NCBI GenBank assembly: GCA_964390335.1
Contig: CAYMHU010000012.1
Coordinates: forward strand, 1 to 64,000
Direction of reading: 5' to 3'
Source of the DNA: Granulosicoccus sp964390335
GTDB lineage: Bacteria > Pseudomonadota > Gammaproteobacteria > Granulosicoccales > Granulosicoccaceae
Length of the DNA stretch: 64,000 nt
Part shown: positions 1 to 9,133 of the stretch, piece after piece
Numbering within the stretch: position 1 is the first letter of the stretch
How the letters are laid out: each line of letters begins with the position of its first letter
Notes under the pieces: generated by a model
What the model was told of the DNA's origin: nothing
The model's database searches: none
What the model saw: only the letters and a program-made list of their open reading frames with translations
Program-made: the position numbers and the translations under genes

Positions 1-308
1 ACATAACAGCTTCCTTAATCGGAAAACCGATTAGTTTTATTAAAAAGATCAGTGATTAAATTCCGGTGGGTATTCGCGTTGTTCATGCATAGTCCCTTAA
101 AAACAATATCTTAATTTTATCAAATACGTACCTGTTTTCTCCCATAACGGAAATAAAAAGACCATAGCCGCACAATAGTTGAGAAAACACTGTCAGCACA
201 TAGGCTTTTTACTAAAACCGGCGGCAAATTGCTGGGCTCCAACATGCTCTGAATTACCGGATATACCCTAATCAGCTAATAGAACAATATTGCTATAAAG
301 CCAAGACC
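1..308. other. intergenic region downstream of gpsA
   Basis: No convincing gene is visible here. It is AT-rich and lies beyond the stop codon of the leftward gpsA. Apart from a short hairpin near the left edge (listed separately) I see no tRNA, repeat or clear promoter. Confidence 0.6.
15..41 (+). terminator. weak candidate intrinsic terminator
   Basis: An 8-bp inverted repeat (positions 15-22 and 27-34, AAAA loop) is followed by a TTTTATT tract on the plus strand. It would end a plus-strand gene lying left of the window. The stem is AT-rich, so confidence is low. Confidence 0.3.
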
Positions 309-1298
309 CTACATCTCCGAACCCGTTCTTCGATCAAGCAATGCCTTCACCGCAACACGCGGGTCAACACCTTTAATAACTACGTTGTAAACCTGCTCAA
401 TAATGGGTAACTCAACACCAATACGCGTAGCTTGTTCATACACCGCACGTGCGGCTTGCACTCCTTCCACTACTTGCTGAATTTCTGCTTCTGCCTCAGC
501 AACGTTTTTACCGGCGGCTAACGCCAAGCCCATACGACGATTGCGTGATTGGTTATCAGTACAGGTTAAAACCAAATCGCCCATACCAGCAAGACCCATA
601 AAAGTTTCGGCGTTCGCGCCCATGGCAACACCGAGTTTTTTCATTTCACGTAAGCCACGGTTTATTAACGCTACGCGCGCATTGGCACCAAAACCCAAGC
701 CATCACTTAAACCCGCACCAATCGCCAACACGTTTTTTACTGCACCGCCCACCTCTACTCCTACGATATCTTCTGATGTATAGGCGAGAAACGACGAGCT
801 GGATAAGTACCCTGCCAAACGCGCTGCAAATTCGGGTTGTGATGCAGCAACGGTTATAGCAGTCGGTAAATCCTGACCGACTTCTGTTGCAAATGTAGGC
901 CCTGATAACACTGCATATTCTTTGCACTCAGGTAAGACTTCACGAACCACTTGATGCGGCAACATGCCAGTTGATAGTTCCAGGCCTTTGGTTGCCCAAG
1001 CTATGGAAAGGTCTCGACCTTTTAAGCGTTCGAGAATGCCTCTGAACGAATGACTGGGTACGGAAACCAGTACGGTGTTGACACCTTCAAGTGCTTTATC
1101 CCAATCGGGCTCAACGGATAAGCTACCGGGAAACGCCGCACCGGGTAAATAGCGTTTGTTTTCACGGGTTGCAATCATGTCAGACATTAACGCTACATCG
1201 CGGCCCCATAAGGTGACCTTAGTGCCGGTTCGCGCCATTTGAATAGCGAGTGCCGTGCCCCATGAACCTGAACCAATGACTGTTATCCGATTATCCAT
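309..1298 (-). CDS. gpsA: glycerol-3-phosphate dehydrogenase [NAD(P)+]
   Basis: This cytosolic enzyme reduces dihydroxyacetone phosphate to sn-glycerol 3-phosphate, the backbone precursor of phospholipids. At 329 aa it has the usual family length. The N-terminal Rossmann motif GSGSWG is at residues 9-14. The ATKGLE segment, the VKNVLAIGAG segment with the conserved active-site lysine, and the following GLGFGANARVAL block are all present. The start is ATG. It lies 33 bp after the ABC exporter gene on the same strand and could be co-transcribed with it. No terminator is obvious downstream. Identification is secure from the motifs. Confidence 0.97.
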   Translation of the reverse strand: MDNRITVIGSGSWGTALAIQMARTGTKVTLWGRDVALMSDMIATRENKRYLPGAAFPGSLSVEPDWDKALEGVNTVLVSVPSHSFRGILERLKGRDLSIAWATKGLELSTGMLPHQVVREVLPECKEYAVLSGPTFATEVGQDLPTAITVAASQPEFAARLAGYLSSSSFLAYTSEDIVGVEVGGAVKNVLAIGAGLSDGLGFGANARVALINRGLREMKKLGVAMGANAETFMGLAGMGDLVLTCTDNQSRNRRMGLALAAGKNVAEAEAEIQQVVEGVQAARAVYEQATRIGVELPIIEQVYNVVIKGVDPRVAVKALLDRRTGSEM

Positions 1299-1331
1299 GC
1301 TGATTAATCCATATCTGTTGATTGATAATGC

Positions 1332-3119
1332 CTAAGTTGTACTTATGACACCACCTGTTTGTACTTGCCATTGCCTGTAATAATAGCCTTTACTGGCAAT
1401 CAAATCGGCGTGCTGGCCTTGCTCAACCACCTTGCCCGCATCTAAAACCACAATATTATCAGCACCCACAATCGTTGATAACCGGTGCGCAACCACCAAC
1501 ACCGTGCGACCTTTCGACACCGTTGCAAGCGAGCGTTGAATAGCCGCTTCGGTTTCGTTATCAACCGCACTGGTTGCCTCATCTAATATCAGGATAGGTG
1601 GGTTCTTTAAAATAGCTCTGGCTAAGGATAACCGTTGCCTTTGCCCACCAGATAATTTGACGCCCCGCTCCCCAACCAGCGTATCAAGACCATCGGGTAA
1701 ATTACTAATAAACTGCAACGCTTCTGCCGACTTGGCCGCTTCGATAATCTGTGCTTCACTGGCTTGAGGATCGGCATAAGCTATGTTGTCCCGCACACTA
1801 CCTTCAAACAAAAACACATCCTGACTCACCAAACCAATAGTGGCTCTTAAGGATGCAATGGACACACTTTCAATGGGTTGTTCATCGATAAGAATCTTTC
1901 CTGCAGCTACTGGATAAAAGCGCAACAGTAGCTTGATCAACGTAGACTTACCGGATCCTGTTGCTCCTACCAACGCGACAGTTTGCCCAGCCGGAATATC
2001 CAGTGATACATCGCTGACCCCTGCTTCACTGTCGTTGTATCGAAAATTAAGTTGCTTAAATGCAATGGCACCTTGTGCGTTTTTGAGTACCTTGGTACCA
2101 CTGTCCCGAACATTGGTTGGCGTTTCGATGAGCTTTAAAATACGCCGGGTACTGGCCATGGCGCGTTCATATAAATCGACTGTTTGCGCCAAACGGGTTA
2201 ACGGCCACAACAAACGCTGCGTTAAAAAAACCAACATACCGTAAGCACCAACGTTTAAGGTGCCATCAATTGCTTGCATACCTCCCACAATAAACGTGGT
2301 TAAAAAACCCATCAGGATGGCCATGCGAATGATGGGTACAAATGCTGAACTGACGCGAATGGCACGACGGTTTGCAGCCACATAGCGTGCACTGGCTTCA
2401 CGTAAGCGCTGCGATTCTCGCTCTTCTGCTGTGAACGACTTGATGGTTGCCATGCCACCCATGTTATTCGAGATACGATTAGCCAAGGCACCCACCTGCG
2501 CGCGCACATCGGCATACAGCGGTGCTGCTCTTCGCATAAAATAAAACGCACCCCAGATAACAACTGGAATAGGCATGATGGCCAACCATGCAAGCGTTGG
2601 CGAGATGATAAAAAACACCGCCCCAACTAAGATAACCGACATAAACACTTGTAAAAAATCGTTTACGCCATTATCAAGAAAGCGCTCCAGCTGATTCACA
2701 TCGTCATTTAAAATGGCGGTCAATTCACCAGAGCCACGGGCTTCGAAGTAACTCATGTCCTGGCGTTGCAATTGCTCATAGGCATCCTGGCGCAGATCAG
2801 CTTGCAAGTCTTGCGCAAGGTTTCGCCACAACAACGAATACAAATATTCAAACAGCGATTCGCCTAGCCAAATCAAAAGCGTGAGTACGCCTAAGGCCAG
2901 TATTTGGGATTTCGGGGTATCAAAGCCGAAGCTTGCAATAAAGCTTTCCTGCTGATTGACCACAACATCGATTGCAATACCAATCAATATTTCTGGCATC
3001 ACATCAAAAAACGTGTTCAGCATGGAACAAGTACTGGCAAGGATAATCCTAAGCCGGTACCCTTTTGCATAACGCAGCAAGTGTAGTAGCGCTGCAAAAC
3101 TGCTGGCTGATTCACTCAT
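1332..3119 (-). CDS. ABC exporter, fused permease and ATPase
   Basis: A half-transporter with an N-terminal six-helix exporter domain (about residues 20-330) and a C-terminal nucleotide-binding domain. Walker A GATGSGKST is near residue 385, the signature LSGGQRQR, Walker B ILILDEATS and the H-loop VVAHRLS follow in order. It probably acts as a dimer in the inner membrane. The substrate cannot be read from sequence; MsbA-like lipid flippases and multidrug exporters share this layout. I chose ATG at 3119 (595 aa); a TTG five codons upstream would run into the rplQ terminator. It lies immediately past that terminator, so it depends on read-through or a promoter I cannot see. Confidence 0.9.
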   Translation of the reverse strand: MSESASSFAALLHLLRYAKGYRLRIILASTCSMLNTFFDVMPEILIGIAIDVVVNQQESFIASFGFDTPKSQILALGVLTLLIWLGESLFEYLYSLLWRNLAQDLQADLRQDAYEQLQRQDMSYFEARGSGELTAILNDDVNQLERFLDNGVNDFLQVFMSVILVGAVFFIISPTLAWLAIMPIPVVIWGAFYFMRRAAPLYADVRAQVGALANRISNNMGGMATIKSFTAEERESQRLREASARYVAANRRAIRVSSAFVPIIRMAILMGFLTTFIVGGMQAIDGTLNVGAYGMLVFLTQRLLWPLTRLAQTVDLYERAMASTRRILKLIETPTNVRDSGTKVLKNAQGAIAFKQLNFRYNDSEAGVSDVSLDIPAGQTVALVGATGSGKSTLIKLLLRFYPVAAGKILIDEQPIESVSIASLRATIGLVSQDVFLFEGSVRDNIAYADPQASEAQIIEAAKSAEALQFISNLPDGLDTLVGERGVKLSGGQRQRLSLARAILKNPPILILDEATSAVDNETEAAIQRSLATVSKGRTVLVVAHRLSTIVGADNIVVLDAGKVVEQGQHADLIASKGYYYRQWQVQTGGVISTT

Positions 3120-3141
3120 AATGACTGGCCGCAAAAACGCA

Positions 3142-3169
3142 AAAGGCCCGATACGATGATCGGGCCTTT
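3142..3169 (-). terminator. terminator at the end of the alpha operon
   Basis: An 11-bp GC-rich inverted repeat (3142-3152 with 3159-3169, six-base loop) lies just after rplQ. In the minus-strand reading it is followed by a T-rich stretch interrupted by GCG. It probably ends or attenuates the long rplC-rplQ transcript before the ABC exporter gene. Confidence 0.75.
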
Positions 3170-3194
3170 CAACGTTTCCTGCATGGGATAACGC

Positions 3195-3554
3195 TTAATC
3201 TTTTTCAACAAACTCGATGATTGCCATTGGCGCGTTATCACCAGGGCGCATACCGCATTTTAAGATACGTGTGTAACCACCGGGACGGCTTTGAAAGCGT
3301 GGGCCTAAATCGGTGAACAATTTGCCTACTGCCGCTTTGTCACGTAAACGAGCAAAGGCCAGACGACGCTTTGCAACGCTGTCTTCTTTACTCATGGTGA
3401 TTAGCGGCTCAACGACCTTCCGCAGTTCTTTTGCTTTTGGCAAAGTTGTGCGAATTGATTCGTGTTCTACCAGCGACGTTGCCATGTTACGGAACATAGC
3501 TTGCCTGTGGCTGCTATTTCTATTGAGCTGACGCCCACTTTTTCGATGTCTCAT
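3195..3554 (-). CDS. rplQ: 50S ribosomal protein L17
   Basis: Large-subunit protein near the exit of the peptide tunnel. It begins MRHRKSGRQLNRNSSHR, the highly conserved L17 start, and is 119 aa against 127 in E. coli. It is the last gene of the alpha operon, 9 bp after rpoA, and is followed by a GC-rich terminator. Confidence 0.98.
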   Translation of the reverse strand: MRHRKSGRQLNRNSSHRQAMFRNMATSLVEHESIRTTLPKAKELRKVVEPLITMSKEDSVAKRRLAFARLRDKAAVGKLFTDLGPRFQSRPGGYTRILKCGMRPGDNAPMAIIEFVEKD

Positions 3555-3563
3555 CTTCTTTCC

Positions 3564-4556
3564 TTACTTGCCCAACTCGCGCTGCTTTTGTAATTCTGGT
3601 GGTGGCCAGTTTTCTAAACGCATACCGAGCGATAATGCCTGTTGTGCAAGCACATCTTTGATTTCTGTTAGCGACTTCTTACCTAAGTTTGGTGTTTTCA
3701 GCAATTCTACTTCTGTACGCTGGATTAAGTCGCCAATGTAGTAAATGTTTTCTGCCTTCAAGCAGTTTGCAGAACGTACTGTTAGCTCTAAATCGTCTAC
3801 CGGTCGTAACAAGATAGGATCGATATCCGATGCTTGTTCCTGTGCAGGCGTTGCAGCCTCTGCTTTCAAATCGACAAATACCGACAACTGCTCTTGCAGA
3901 ATCGTAGCCGACTTTCTAATGGCTTCTTCAGGGTCGATCGTGCCGTTAGTTTCAAGATCGATGATGAGCTTGTCTAAATCGGTGCGCTGCTCAACACGAG
4001 CACTATCAACGTTGTACGCCACACGATGAACCGGGCTAAATGATGCGTCGATCTGCAAGCTACCGATTGGACGATTTTCGCCTTCAGCCAGCTTCCGGGA
4101 CGATGCAGGCTCGTAGCCACGACCTACACGAGCACGTAGTGTCATGTTCAAGTTAGTGTTACCGGTTAAGTTGCAGATAACGTGGTCTGGATTCACAATC
4201 TCGATGTCGTGGTCCAGGCTGATATCGGCTGCAGTCACCACACATGGGCCCTGCTTAACCAGTTTCAAAGTGGCCTCTTCTTTAGCGTGCATAACAATAG
4301 AAACACCTTTGAGGTTCAGCAAGATGTCCAACACATCTTCCTGTACACCTTCCATGGTGGTGTACTCATGCAATACACCTTCAATTTCTGCTTCGTAAAT
4401 GGCGGCACCCGGCATAGAGGACAACAGGATACGACGCAAAGCGTTTCCTAATGTGTGTCCAAAACCGCGTTCCAAAGGCTCGAGCGTTACCTTCGCATGA
4501 TTAGTGCTCGAAGCTGTTACATCGACAATGCGTGGTCTTAAAAATTCGGTCTGCAT
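3564..4556 (-). CDS. rpoA: RNA polymerase alpha subunit
   Basis: Alpha subunit of RNA polymerase. The N-terminal domain (about 1-235, with RRILLSSMPG in the dimerisation region) starts beta/beta' assembly. The C-terminal domain (about 250-330, LGKKSLTEIKDVL) contacts UP elements and activators. It is 330 aa, one more than E. coli. It sits between rpsD and rplQ as in other proteobacteria, but the 86-bp rpsD-rpoA gap carries a short tandem repeat. The start is ATG. Confidence 0.98.
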   Translation of the reverse strand: MQTEFLRPRIVDVTASSTNHAKVTLEPLERGFGHTLGNALRRILLSSMPGAAIYEAEIEGVLHEYTTMEGVQEDVLDILLNLKGVSIVMHAKEEATLKLVKQGPCVVTAADISLDHDIEIVNPDHVICNLTGNTNLNMTLRARVGRGYEPASSRKLAEGENRPIGSLQIDASFSPVHRVAYNVDSARVEQRTDLDKLIIDLETNGTIDPEEAIRKSATILQEQLSVFVDLKAEAATPAQEQASDIDPILLRPVDDLELTVRSANCLKAENIYYIGDLIQRTEVELLKTPNLGKKSLTEIKDVLAQQALSLGMRLENWPPPELQKQRELGK

Positions 4557-4611
4557 ATGGCATTCAACCTGTTTTGTCTTACTGAGCGTAAACGACGCTT
4601 ACGGCGTCAAA

Positions 4612-4638
4612 AGGTATTCGAGGTATTCGAGGTATTCG
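4612..4638. repeat. three tandem copies of a 9-bp unit
   Basis: The unit AGGTATTCG (plus strand) occurs three times without interruption, beginning four bases past the rpsD stop codon in the rpsD-rpoA spacer. It is downstream of rpsD in transcription and is not translated. Next to it is a small hairpin (GACGC/GCGTC). No function is known to me; it may be a slippage product. Confidence 0.85.
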
Positions 4639-4642
4639 TTTA

Positions 4643-5263
4643 TTACTTCGAGTACAATTCCACAACCAACGATTCGTTGATTTCTGCAGGTAAATCACTG
4701 CGATCAGGAACGGCCTTGAATACACCTTCAAACTTCTTCGCATCAACTTCTAACCATTCTGGTAAACCACGCTGAGAAGCCAGCTCCATTGCATCAGCGA
4801 TGCGCGCCTGCTTCTTCGCTTTCTCGCGAATAGAAATTGTTTGGTTAGGTTTCACTTGGTAAGACGCAATATTGACGATTTTGCCGTCTACCAGAATGGA
4901 CTTATGTGAAACTAACTGACGGGCCTCAGCACGTGTAGAGCCAAAACCCATACGATAGACAACATTATCCAAACGCTGTTCAAGCATGCTCAAAAGGTTT
5001 TCACCTGTAGCACCTTTTGATGCAGCTGCAGCCTTGTAGTAGTTGCGGAACTGCTTCTCCAGCACACCATACATACGACGCAACTTTTGCTTTTCACGTA
5101 ACTGCATTGCATAGTCAGATGGACGACCACGCTTTGCACCTTGCATACCCGGAGGGGTTTCAAGATTACACTTCGACTCAAGTGGGCGTAAGCCAGACTT
5201 CAAGTACAGATCTGTACCTTCACGACGGCTCAACTTACACTTTGGACCAATATATCTAGCCAC
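4643..5263 (-). CDS. rpsD: 30S ribosomal protein S4
   Basis: Primary 16S rRNA-binding protein that nucleates 30S assembly. In E. coli it also represses the alpha operon by binding the rpsM leader. It is 206 aa, the same as E. coli, begins MARYIGPKCKLSRREG, and has the S4 RNA-binding domain around residues 95-160. The start codon is GTG, preceded by GGAG at 8-base spacing. The order rpsM-rpsK-rpsD-rpoA-rplQ is standard. Confidence 0.98.
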   Translation of the reverse strand: MARYIGPKCKLSRREGTDLYLKSGLRPLESKCNLETPPGMQGAKRGRPSDYAMQLREKQKLRRMYGVLEKQFRNYYKAAAASKGATGENLLSMLEQRLDNVVYRMGFGSTRAEARQLVSHKSILVDGKIVNIASYQVKPNQTISIREKAKKQARIADAMELASQRGLPEWLEVDAKKFEGVFKAVPDRSDLPAEINESLVVELYSK

Positions 5264-5305
5264 TAATTACACTCCAACCTTAAACAAATCAGCTGTTTCA
5301 TCCTG

Positions 5306-5686
5306 TCATACACGTCGCTTTTTAGGCGGACGGCAGCCATTATGGGGAATTGGCGTTACGTCCAGGATGCTACTGATTTTAAATCCCACGTTGTTCAATG
5401 AACGCACTGCTGAATCGCGACCTGGACCCGGGCCCTTAACGCGAACATCAATGTTTTTTAATCCATATTCTTTCGCCGCTTCGCCAGCACGCTCTGCTGC
5501 AACCTGCGCAGCAAACGGTGTACTTTTACGCGAACCACGAAAACCTGAACCACCGGCTGTTGCCCATGAAAGCGCATTTCCCTGGCGGTCAGTAATCATC
5601 ACGATCGTGTTATTGAACGATGCGTGAATATGAGCAATACCGTCTGTAACGGTACGGCGAACTTTTTTCTTTGTGCTTGCAGCCAT
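5306..5686 (-). CDS. rpsK: 30S ribosomal protein S11
   Basis: Small-subunit platform protein near the Shine-Dalgarno helix and the mRNA exit. It is 126 aa against 129 in E. coli. The glycine-rich segment VRVKGPGPGRDSA and the basic C-terminal end NGCRPPKKRRV are characteristic. ATG start, between rpsM and rpsD in the alpha operon. Confidence 0.98.
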   Translation of the reverse strand: MAASTKKKVRRTVTDGIAHIHASFNNTIVMITDRQGNALSWATAGGSGFRGSRKSTPFAAQVAAERAGEAAKEYGLKNIDVRVKGPGPGRDSAVRSLNNVGFKISSILDVTPIPHNGCRPPKKRRV

Positions 5687-5715
5687 CTTATTTCTTACCT
5701 AGTCAACGCTATGGT

Positions 5716-6072
5716 TTAGCGTTTTAGAGGGCGACGTGGCCCTTTACGAGTACGTGCGTTTGTTTTGGTACGTTGACCACGAAGTGGCAACCCACGACGA
5801 TGACGAATACCGCGATAGCAACCTAAATCCATGAGACGCTTGATGTTCATTGACACGTCACGACGAAGATCACCCTCTACAACGAATTTGCCAACTTCAG
5901 TTCGTAGGCTTTCAATTTCAGATTCTGATAAATCACGAACCTTCGTATCGGTAGCAACTTTTGCAGACTCACAAACTTGCTTCGCACGGGTTCGACCAAT
6001 CCCATAAATCGAGGTTAACGCTACCCAGGTGTGTTTCTGGACAGGAATATTGATGCCGGCAATACGGGCCAT
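5716..6072 (-). CDS. rpsM: 30S ribosomal protein S13
   Basis: Head protein of the small subunit that contacts P-site tRNA and the intersubunit bridges. It is 118 aa, as in E. coli. It begins MARIAGINIPVQKH and ends in the basic tail RTRKGPRRPLKR that reaches the P site. It is the first gene of the classical alpha operon and follows rpmJ by 12 bp. Confidence 0.98.
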   Translation of the reverse strand: MARIAGINIPVQKHTWVALTSIYGIGRTRAKQVCESAKVATDTKVRDLSESEIESLRTEVGKFVVEGDLRRDVSMNIKRLMDLGCYRGIRHRRGLPLRGQRTKTNARTRKGPRRPLKR

Positions 6073-6084
6073 GCTGTTCTCCGA

Positions 6085-6198
6085 TTATCCTTGACGCTGC
6101 TTGTGACGCGGGTCGCTGCAAATGACGCGAATCACGCCCTTGCGCTTAACCGTTTTACAGTTGCGGCAAATTTTTTTGACTGAGGCTCTAACTTTCAT
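6085..6198 (-). CDS. rpmJ: 50S ribosomal protein L36
   Basis: A very small gene of 37 codons plus stop, read directly from the sequence between secY and rpsM. The product begins MKVRASVKKICRNC and ends RHKQRQG. It keeps the zinc ligands of the C+ form of L36 (Cys11, Cys14, Cys27 and His32). Length and position at the end of the spc operon match the E. coli gene. Confidence 0.97.
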   Translation of the reverse strand: MKVRASVKKICRNCKTVKRKGVIRVICSDPRHKQRQG

Positions 6199-6219
6199 AT
6201 TTGTTCTCCAATGGATGCA

Positions 6220-7560
6220 CTACCGTGCACCACGCGGGGCTCCTTTTGGTCCTGCTTTTTTCATCAAGCCATCGTACTGGTGACTCATCATGTGGGCTTG
6301 CGCTTGCGCAACAAAATCCATGACCACCACAACAATAATTAGCAGCGATGTTCCACCGAAATAAAACGGCACATTCCAGAGCAGAATCAGGAATTCAGGT
6401 AACAAGCAAACCAATGTGATGTACAACGCACCATACATAGTCAGTCGCGTTAACACACCATCGATGTAGCGAGCAGTTTGCTCACCCGGACGTATACCGG
6501 GAATAAAAGCACCAGAGCGCTTTAAGTTATCAGCTGTTTCTTTTGCATTGAATACCAATGCTGTGTAGAAAAAGCAGAAAAAGATAATGGCCGATGCGTA
6601 CAACAAAATGTACACAGGCTGGCCTGGCTGCAGCGTTGATACCAACGTGTTCAACCATGAATTTGAATTAGCCGTTGCCAGATCACCTAAAGTGGCTGGG
6701 AACAAAATAATACTGGACGCAAAGATGGGTGGAATAACGCCAGCCATATTCAGCTTCAGCGGCAAGTGGCTAGACTGCGCCTGATACATTTTGCGGCCTT
6801 GCTGGCGCTTCGCATAGTTCACTGTAATTCGACGCTGTCCGCGTTCAACGAATACCACGAACGCTGTTACGGCGGCTACCATCGCAAACAACAGAATCAC
6901 AACGAATGGGCTCAGCTGACCAGTACGTGATAATTCCAATGTGCCACCGATCGCAGCTGGTAAACCTGCAACGATGCCGGCAAAAATCAGAATAGAAATA
7001 CCGTTACCGATTCCACGCTCTGTAATTTGCTCACCCAACCACATCAAAAACATGGTGCCGGTAATTAACGTAATTGCTGCCGTTACCACAAAGCCCGGTC
7101 CACTCAGGAATACGACATTGTCACCACCTGACGACTGCGATTGCAAAGCTATTGCTACACCAACCGACTGAATGGTAGCCAGCAGCAATGTGCCATAGCG
7201 TGTGTACTTCGTTATCGTGCGTCGACCACTCTCACCTTCTTTACGCAGTTGCTCTAATGACGGAATTACGTGTGTCATTAGCTGCATGATGATTGACGCG
7301 GAGATGTATGGCATAACACCCAATGCAAACAGCGACATTCTGGACAGTGCACCACCACCGAACATGTTTAACATGCCCATGATGCCACCAGCCTGTTGCT
7401 CAAACAACGAGGCCATGACGCGCGGGTCAACTCCCGGAATGGTGATGAACGAACCAACGCGGAAAATCATGATTGCGAACAGCACAAACAACAGGCGTGA
7501 ACGCAACTCGGAAGAACCACCGATACCCGCTAATCCTGGTTTATTATCGTTTGCTGCCAT
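6220..7560 (-). CDS. secY: preprotein translocase subunit SecY
   Basis: Channel-forming subunit of the Sec translocon in the inner membrane, partner of SecE (also in this window) and SecG. It is 446 aa with about ten hydrophobic segments. The periplasmic plug region after the first helix (FITIPGVDPR) and the cytoplasmic loop KRQQGRKMYQ are recognisable. It lies in the spc operon between rplO and rpmJ. ATG start. Confidence 0.97.
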   Translation of the reverse strand: MAANDNKPGLAGIGGSSELRSRLLFVLFAIMIFRVGSFITIPGVDPRVMASLFEQQAGGIMGMLNMFGGGALSRMSLFALGVMPYISASIIMQLMTHVIPSLEQLRKEGESGRRTITKYTRYGTLLLATIQSVGVAIALQSQSSGGDNVVFLSGPGFVVTAAITLITGTMFLMWLGEQITERGIGNGISILIFAGIVAGLPAAIGGTLELSRTGQLSPFVVILLFAMVAAVTAFVVFVERGQRRITVNYAKRQQGRKMYQAQSSHLPLKLNMAGVIPPIFASSIILFPATLGDLATANSNSWLNTLVSTLQPGQPVYILLYASAIIFFCFFYTALVFNAKETADNLKRSGAFIPGIRPGEQTARYIDGVLTRLTMYGALYITLVCLLPEFLILLWNVPFYFGGTSLLIIVVVVMDFVAQAQAHMMSHQYDGLMKKAGPKGAPRGAR

Positions 7561-7598
7561 AGTGATCTATCGCGTTTCGTTAATAATCGTTGTAATGA

Positions 7599-8063
7599 TT
7601 AAGCTTGCGCTGCTGAACCAACAACTGGCTCATCGCTGATGCTGCCGCCTGCAGATTCAATAGCTGCACGAGCACCTTTGGTTACCCGGCATCCGGATAC
7701 TTTTACTGCTTTATCGATCGCACCAGACAAAATCACTTTGACAGTTTGCGTTTGCAGTGGCACTAAACCTGCTGCAATTAAGGTTTCAGGTGTAACTGTG
7801 TCACCTTCAACCATCGCAAGCTCGTGCAAGCGAACTTCTGCATACCGGCGAGCCATGCGTGACGTAAAACCAAATTTTGGCAACCGACGCTGGATAGGCA
7901 TCTGACCGCCTTCAAAACCCACTTTATGCCAACCACCCGAACGAGACTTTTGTCCCTTGTGGCCACGACCGCACGTTTTACCCCAGCCTGAACCAATGCC
8001 ACGGCCAACACGCTGTGCTGTTTTGCGGCTGCCTGCTGCCGGCTTTAAATTATTAAGACTCAT
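7599..8063 (-). CDS. rplO: 50S ribosomal protein L15
   Basis: Late-assembly protein of the large subunit. It begins MSLNNLKPAAGSRK and has the long glycine/arginine-rich N-terminal extension (RVGRGIGSGWGKTCGRGHKG) that threads through 23S rRNA. At 154 aa it is about ten residues longer than the E. coli protein, the excess being at the C-terminus. It is 10 bp after rpmD. Confidence 0.97.
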   Translation of the reverse strand: MSLNNLKPAAGSRKTAQRVGRGIGSGWGKTCGRGHKGQKSRSGGWHKVGFEGGQMPIQRRLPKFGFTSRMARRYAEVRLHELAMVEGDTVTPETLIAAGLVPLQTQTVKVILSGAIDKAVKVSGCRVTKGARAAIESAGGSISDEPVVGSAAQA

Positions 8064-8073
8064 TAGTGATTCC

Positions 8074-8256
8074 TTAGTCTTCTACTTTAAGCATGTAGTA
8101 CGCTTTGTTGATCATGCCGCGATTCTCTGGCGTGTCGCGTACTTCTACTGTTTGGTGCATACGGCGAATACCCAACCCACGCACACAGGCTTTATGGTTT
8201 TTCAAACGCCCGTTCATGCTACGTACAAGCGTTACCTTTACGGTCTTGTCGCTCAT
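8074..8256 (-). CDS. rpmD: 50S ribosomal protein L30
   Basis: Small globular large-subunit protein of 60 aa (59 in E. coli). The segment VTLVRSMNGRLKNHKACVRGLGIRRM is the conserved L30 core. Its ATG overlaps the end of rpsE by 4 bp, so translation is probably coupled. Confidence 0.96.
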   Translation of the reverse strand: MSDKTVKVTLVRSMNGRLKNHKACVRGLGIRRMHQTVEVRDTPENRGMINKAYYMLKVED

Positions 8257-8771
8257 GCTTCACCTTTAATTTCTGCAACCGACTTGCCGCGCTTTGCCGC
8301 AACCGACTCAGGGCTTTGCATACTGCTTAGGCCATTGATCGTCGCTCGCACAACATTGATCGGATTGTTTGTGCCAATAATCTTGGCTAATACGTTGTGC
8401 ACGCCAACCGCTTCAAATACGGCACGCATTGCACCACCAGCGATAATGCCGGTACCGTCAGACGCTGGCTGCATGTAAACGCGAGCTGCACCATGACGGC
8501 CAGTCAATGCATATTGCAAAGTGCCGTCTTCCAACGACACGGTCTTCATATCGCGTCGCGCTTTTTCCATGGCCTTTTGAATAGCTAGCGGTACTTCACG
8601 CGCTTTGCCGTATCCCAAACCAACACGGCCGTTACCGTCGCCAACCACCGTTAGTGCGGTGAAGCCGAATTGACGACCACCTTTCACCACTTTCGCTACA
8701 CGGTTGATTGCAACCAGCTTCTCGATATAACCGTCGCTGTTTTGATTGTAATTGTCGTTGTTATTAGCCAT
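8253..8771 (-). CDS. rpsE: 30S ribosomal protein S5
   Basis: Small-subunit protein at the mRNA entry, important for fidelity. It is 172 aa. The KVVKGGRQFGFTALTVVGDG region is the S5 double-stranded RNA-binding domain, and the GRVGLGYGKA block follows. ATG start, 8 bp after rplR, and a 4-bp overlap with rpmD. Confidence 0.98.
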   Translation of the reverse strand: MANNNDNYNQNSDGYIEKLVAINRVAKVVKGGRQFGFTALTVVGDGNGRVGLGYGKAREVPLAIQKAMEKARRDMKTVSLEDGTLQYALTGRHGAARVYMQPASDGTGIIAGGAMRAVFEAVGVHNVLAKIIGTNNPINVVRATINGLSSMQSPESVAAKRGKSVAEIKGEA

Positions 8772-8779
8772 GTGCTTTC

Positions 8780-9133
8780 CTAGAATTCCAGGCCGTTTTC
8801 ACGAGCCGCGTCAGCGAGTGCTTTGACTCGACCATGATATTTAAAACCCGAACGATCAAACGCTACCTTGGTAACGCCAGCCGCTTTTGCTTTCTCAGCA
8901 ATGGATTTACCCACTGCAACCGCAGCATCAACGTTGCCGCTGTATTTCAAACCAGAGCGCAGATCTTTGCCAACAGTTGAAGAAGCAGCAACCACTTTGA
9001 CACCGTCGTCGGCAATCAATTGAGCATAGATATGTCGAGGTGTGCGGTGAACCGTTAAACGCGGAACACCCAAACCACGAATCTTTGCACGTGTGCGCTT
9101 CGCGCGACGTAAACGACTAGATTTTTTGTCCAT
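8780..9133 (-). CDS. rplR: 50S ribosomal protein L18
   Basis: 5S rRNA-binding protein that works with L5 to place 5S rRNA in the large subunit. It is 117 aa, as in E. coli, begins MDKKSSRLRRAKRTR and contains FDRSGFKYHGRVKALADAARENGL at the C-terminal end. It overlaps the last base of rplF. Confidence 0.97.
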   Translation of the reverse strand: MDKKSSRLRRAKRTRAKIRGLGVPRLTVHRTPRHIYAQLIADDGVKVVAASSTVGKDLRSGLKYSGNVDAAVAVGKSIAEKAKAAGVTKVAFDRSGFKYHGRVKALADAARENGLEF

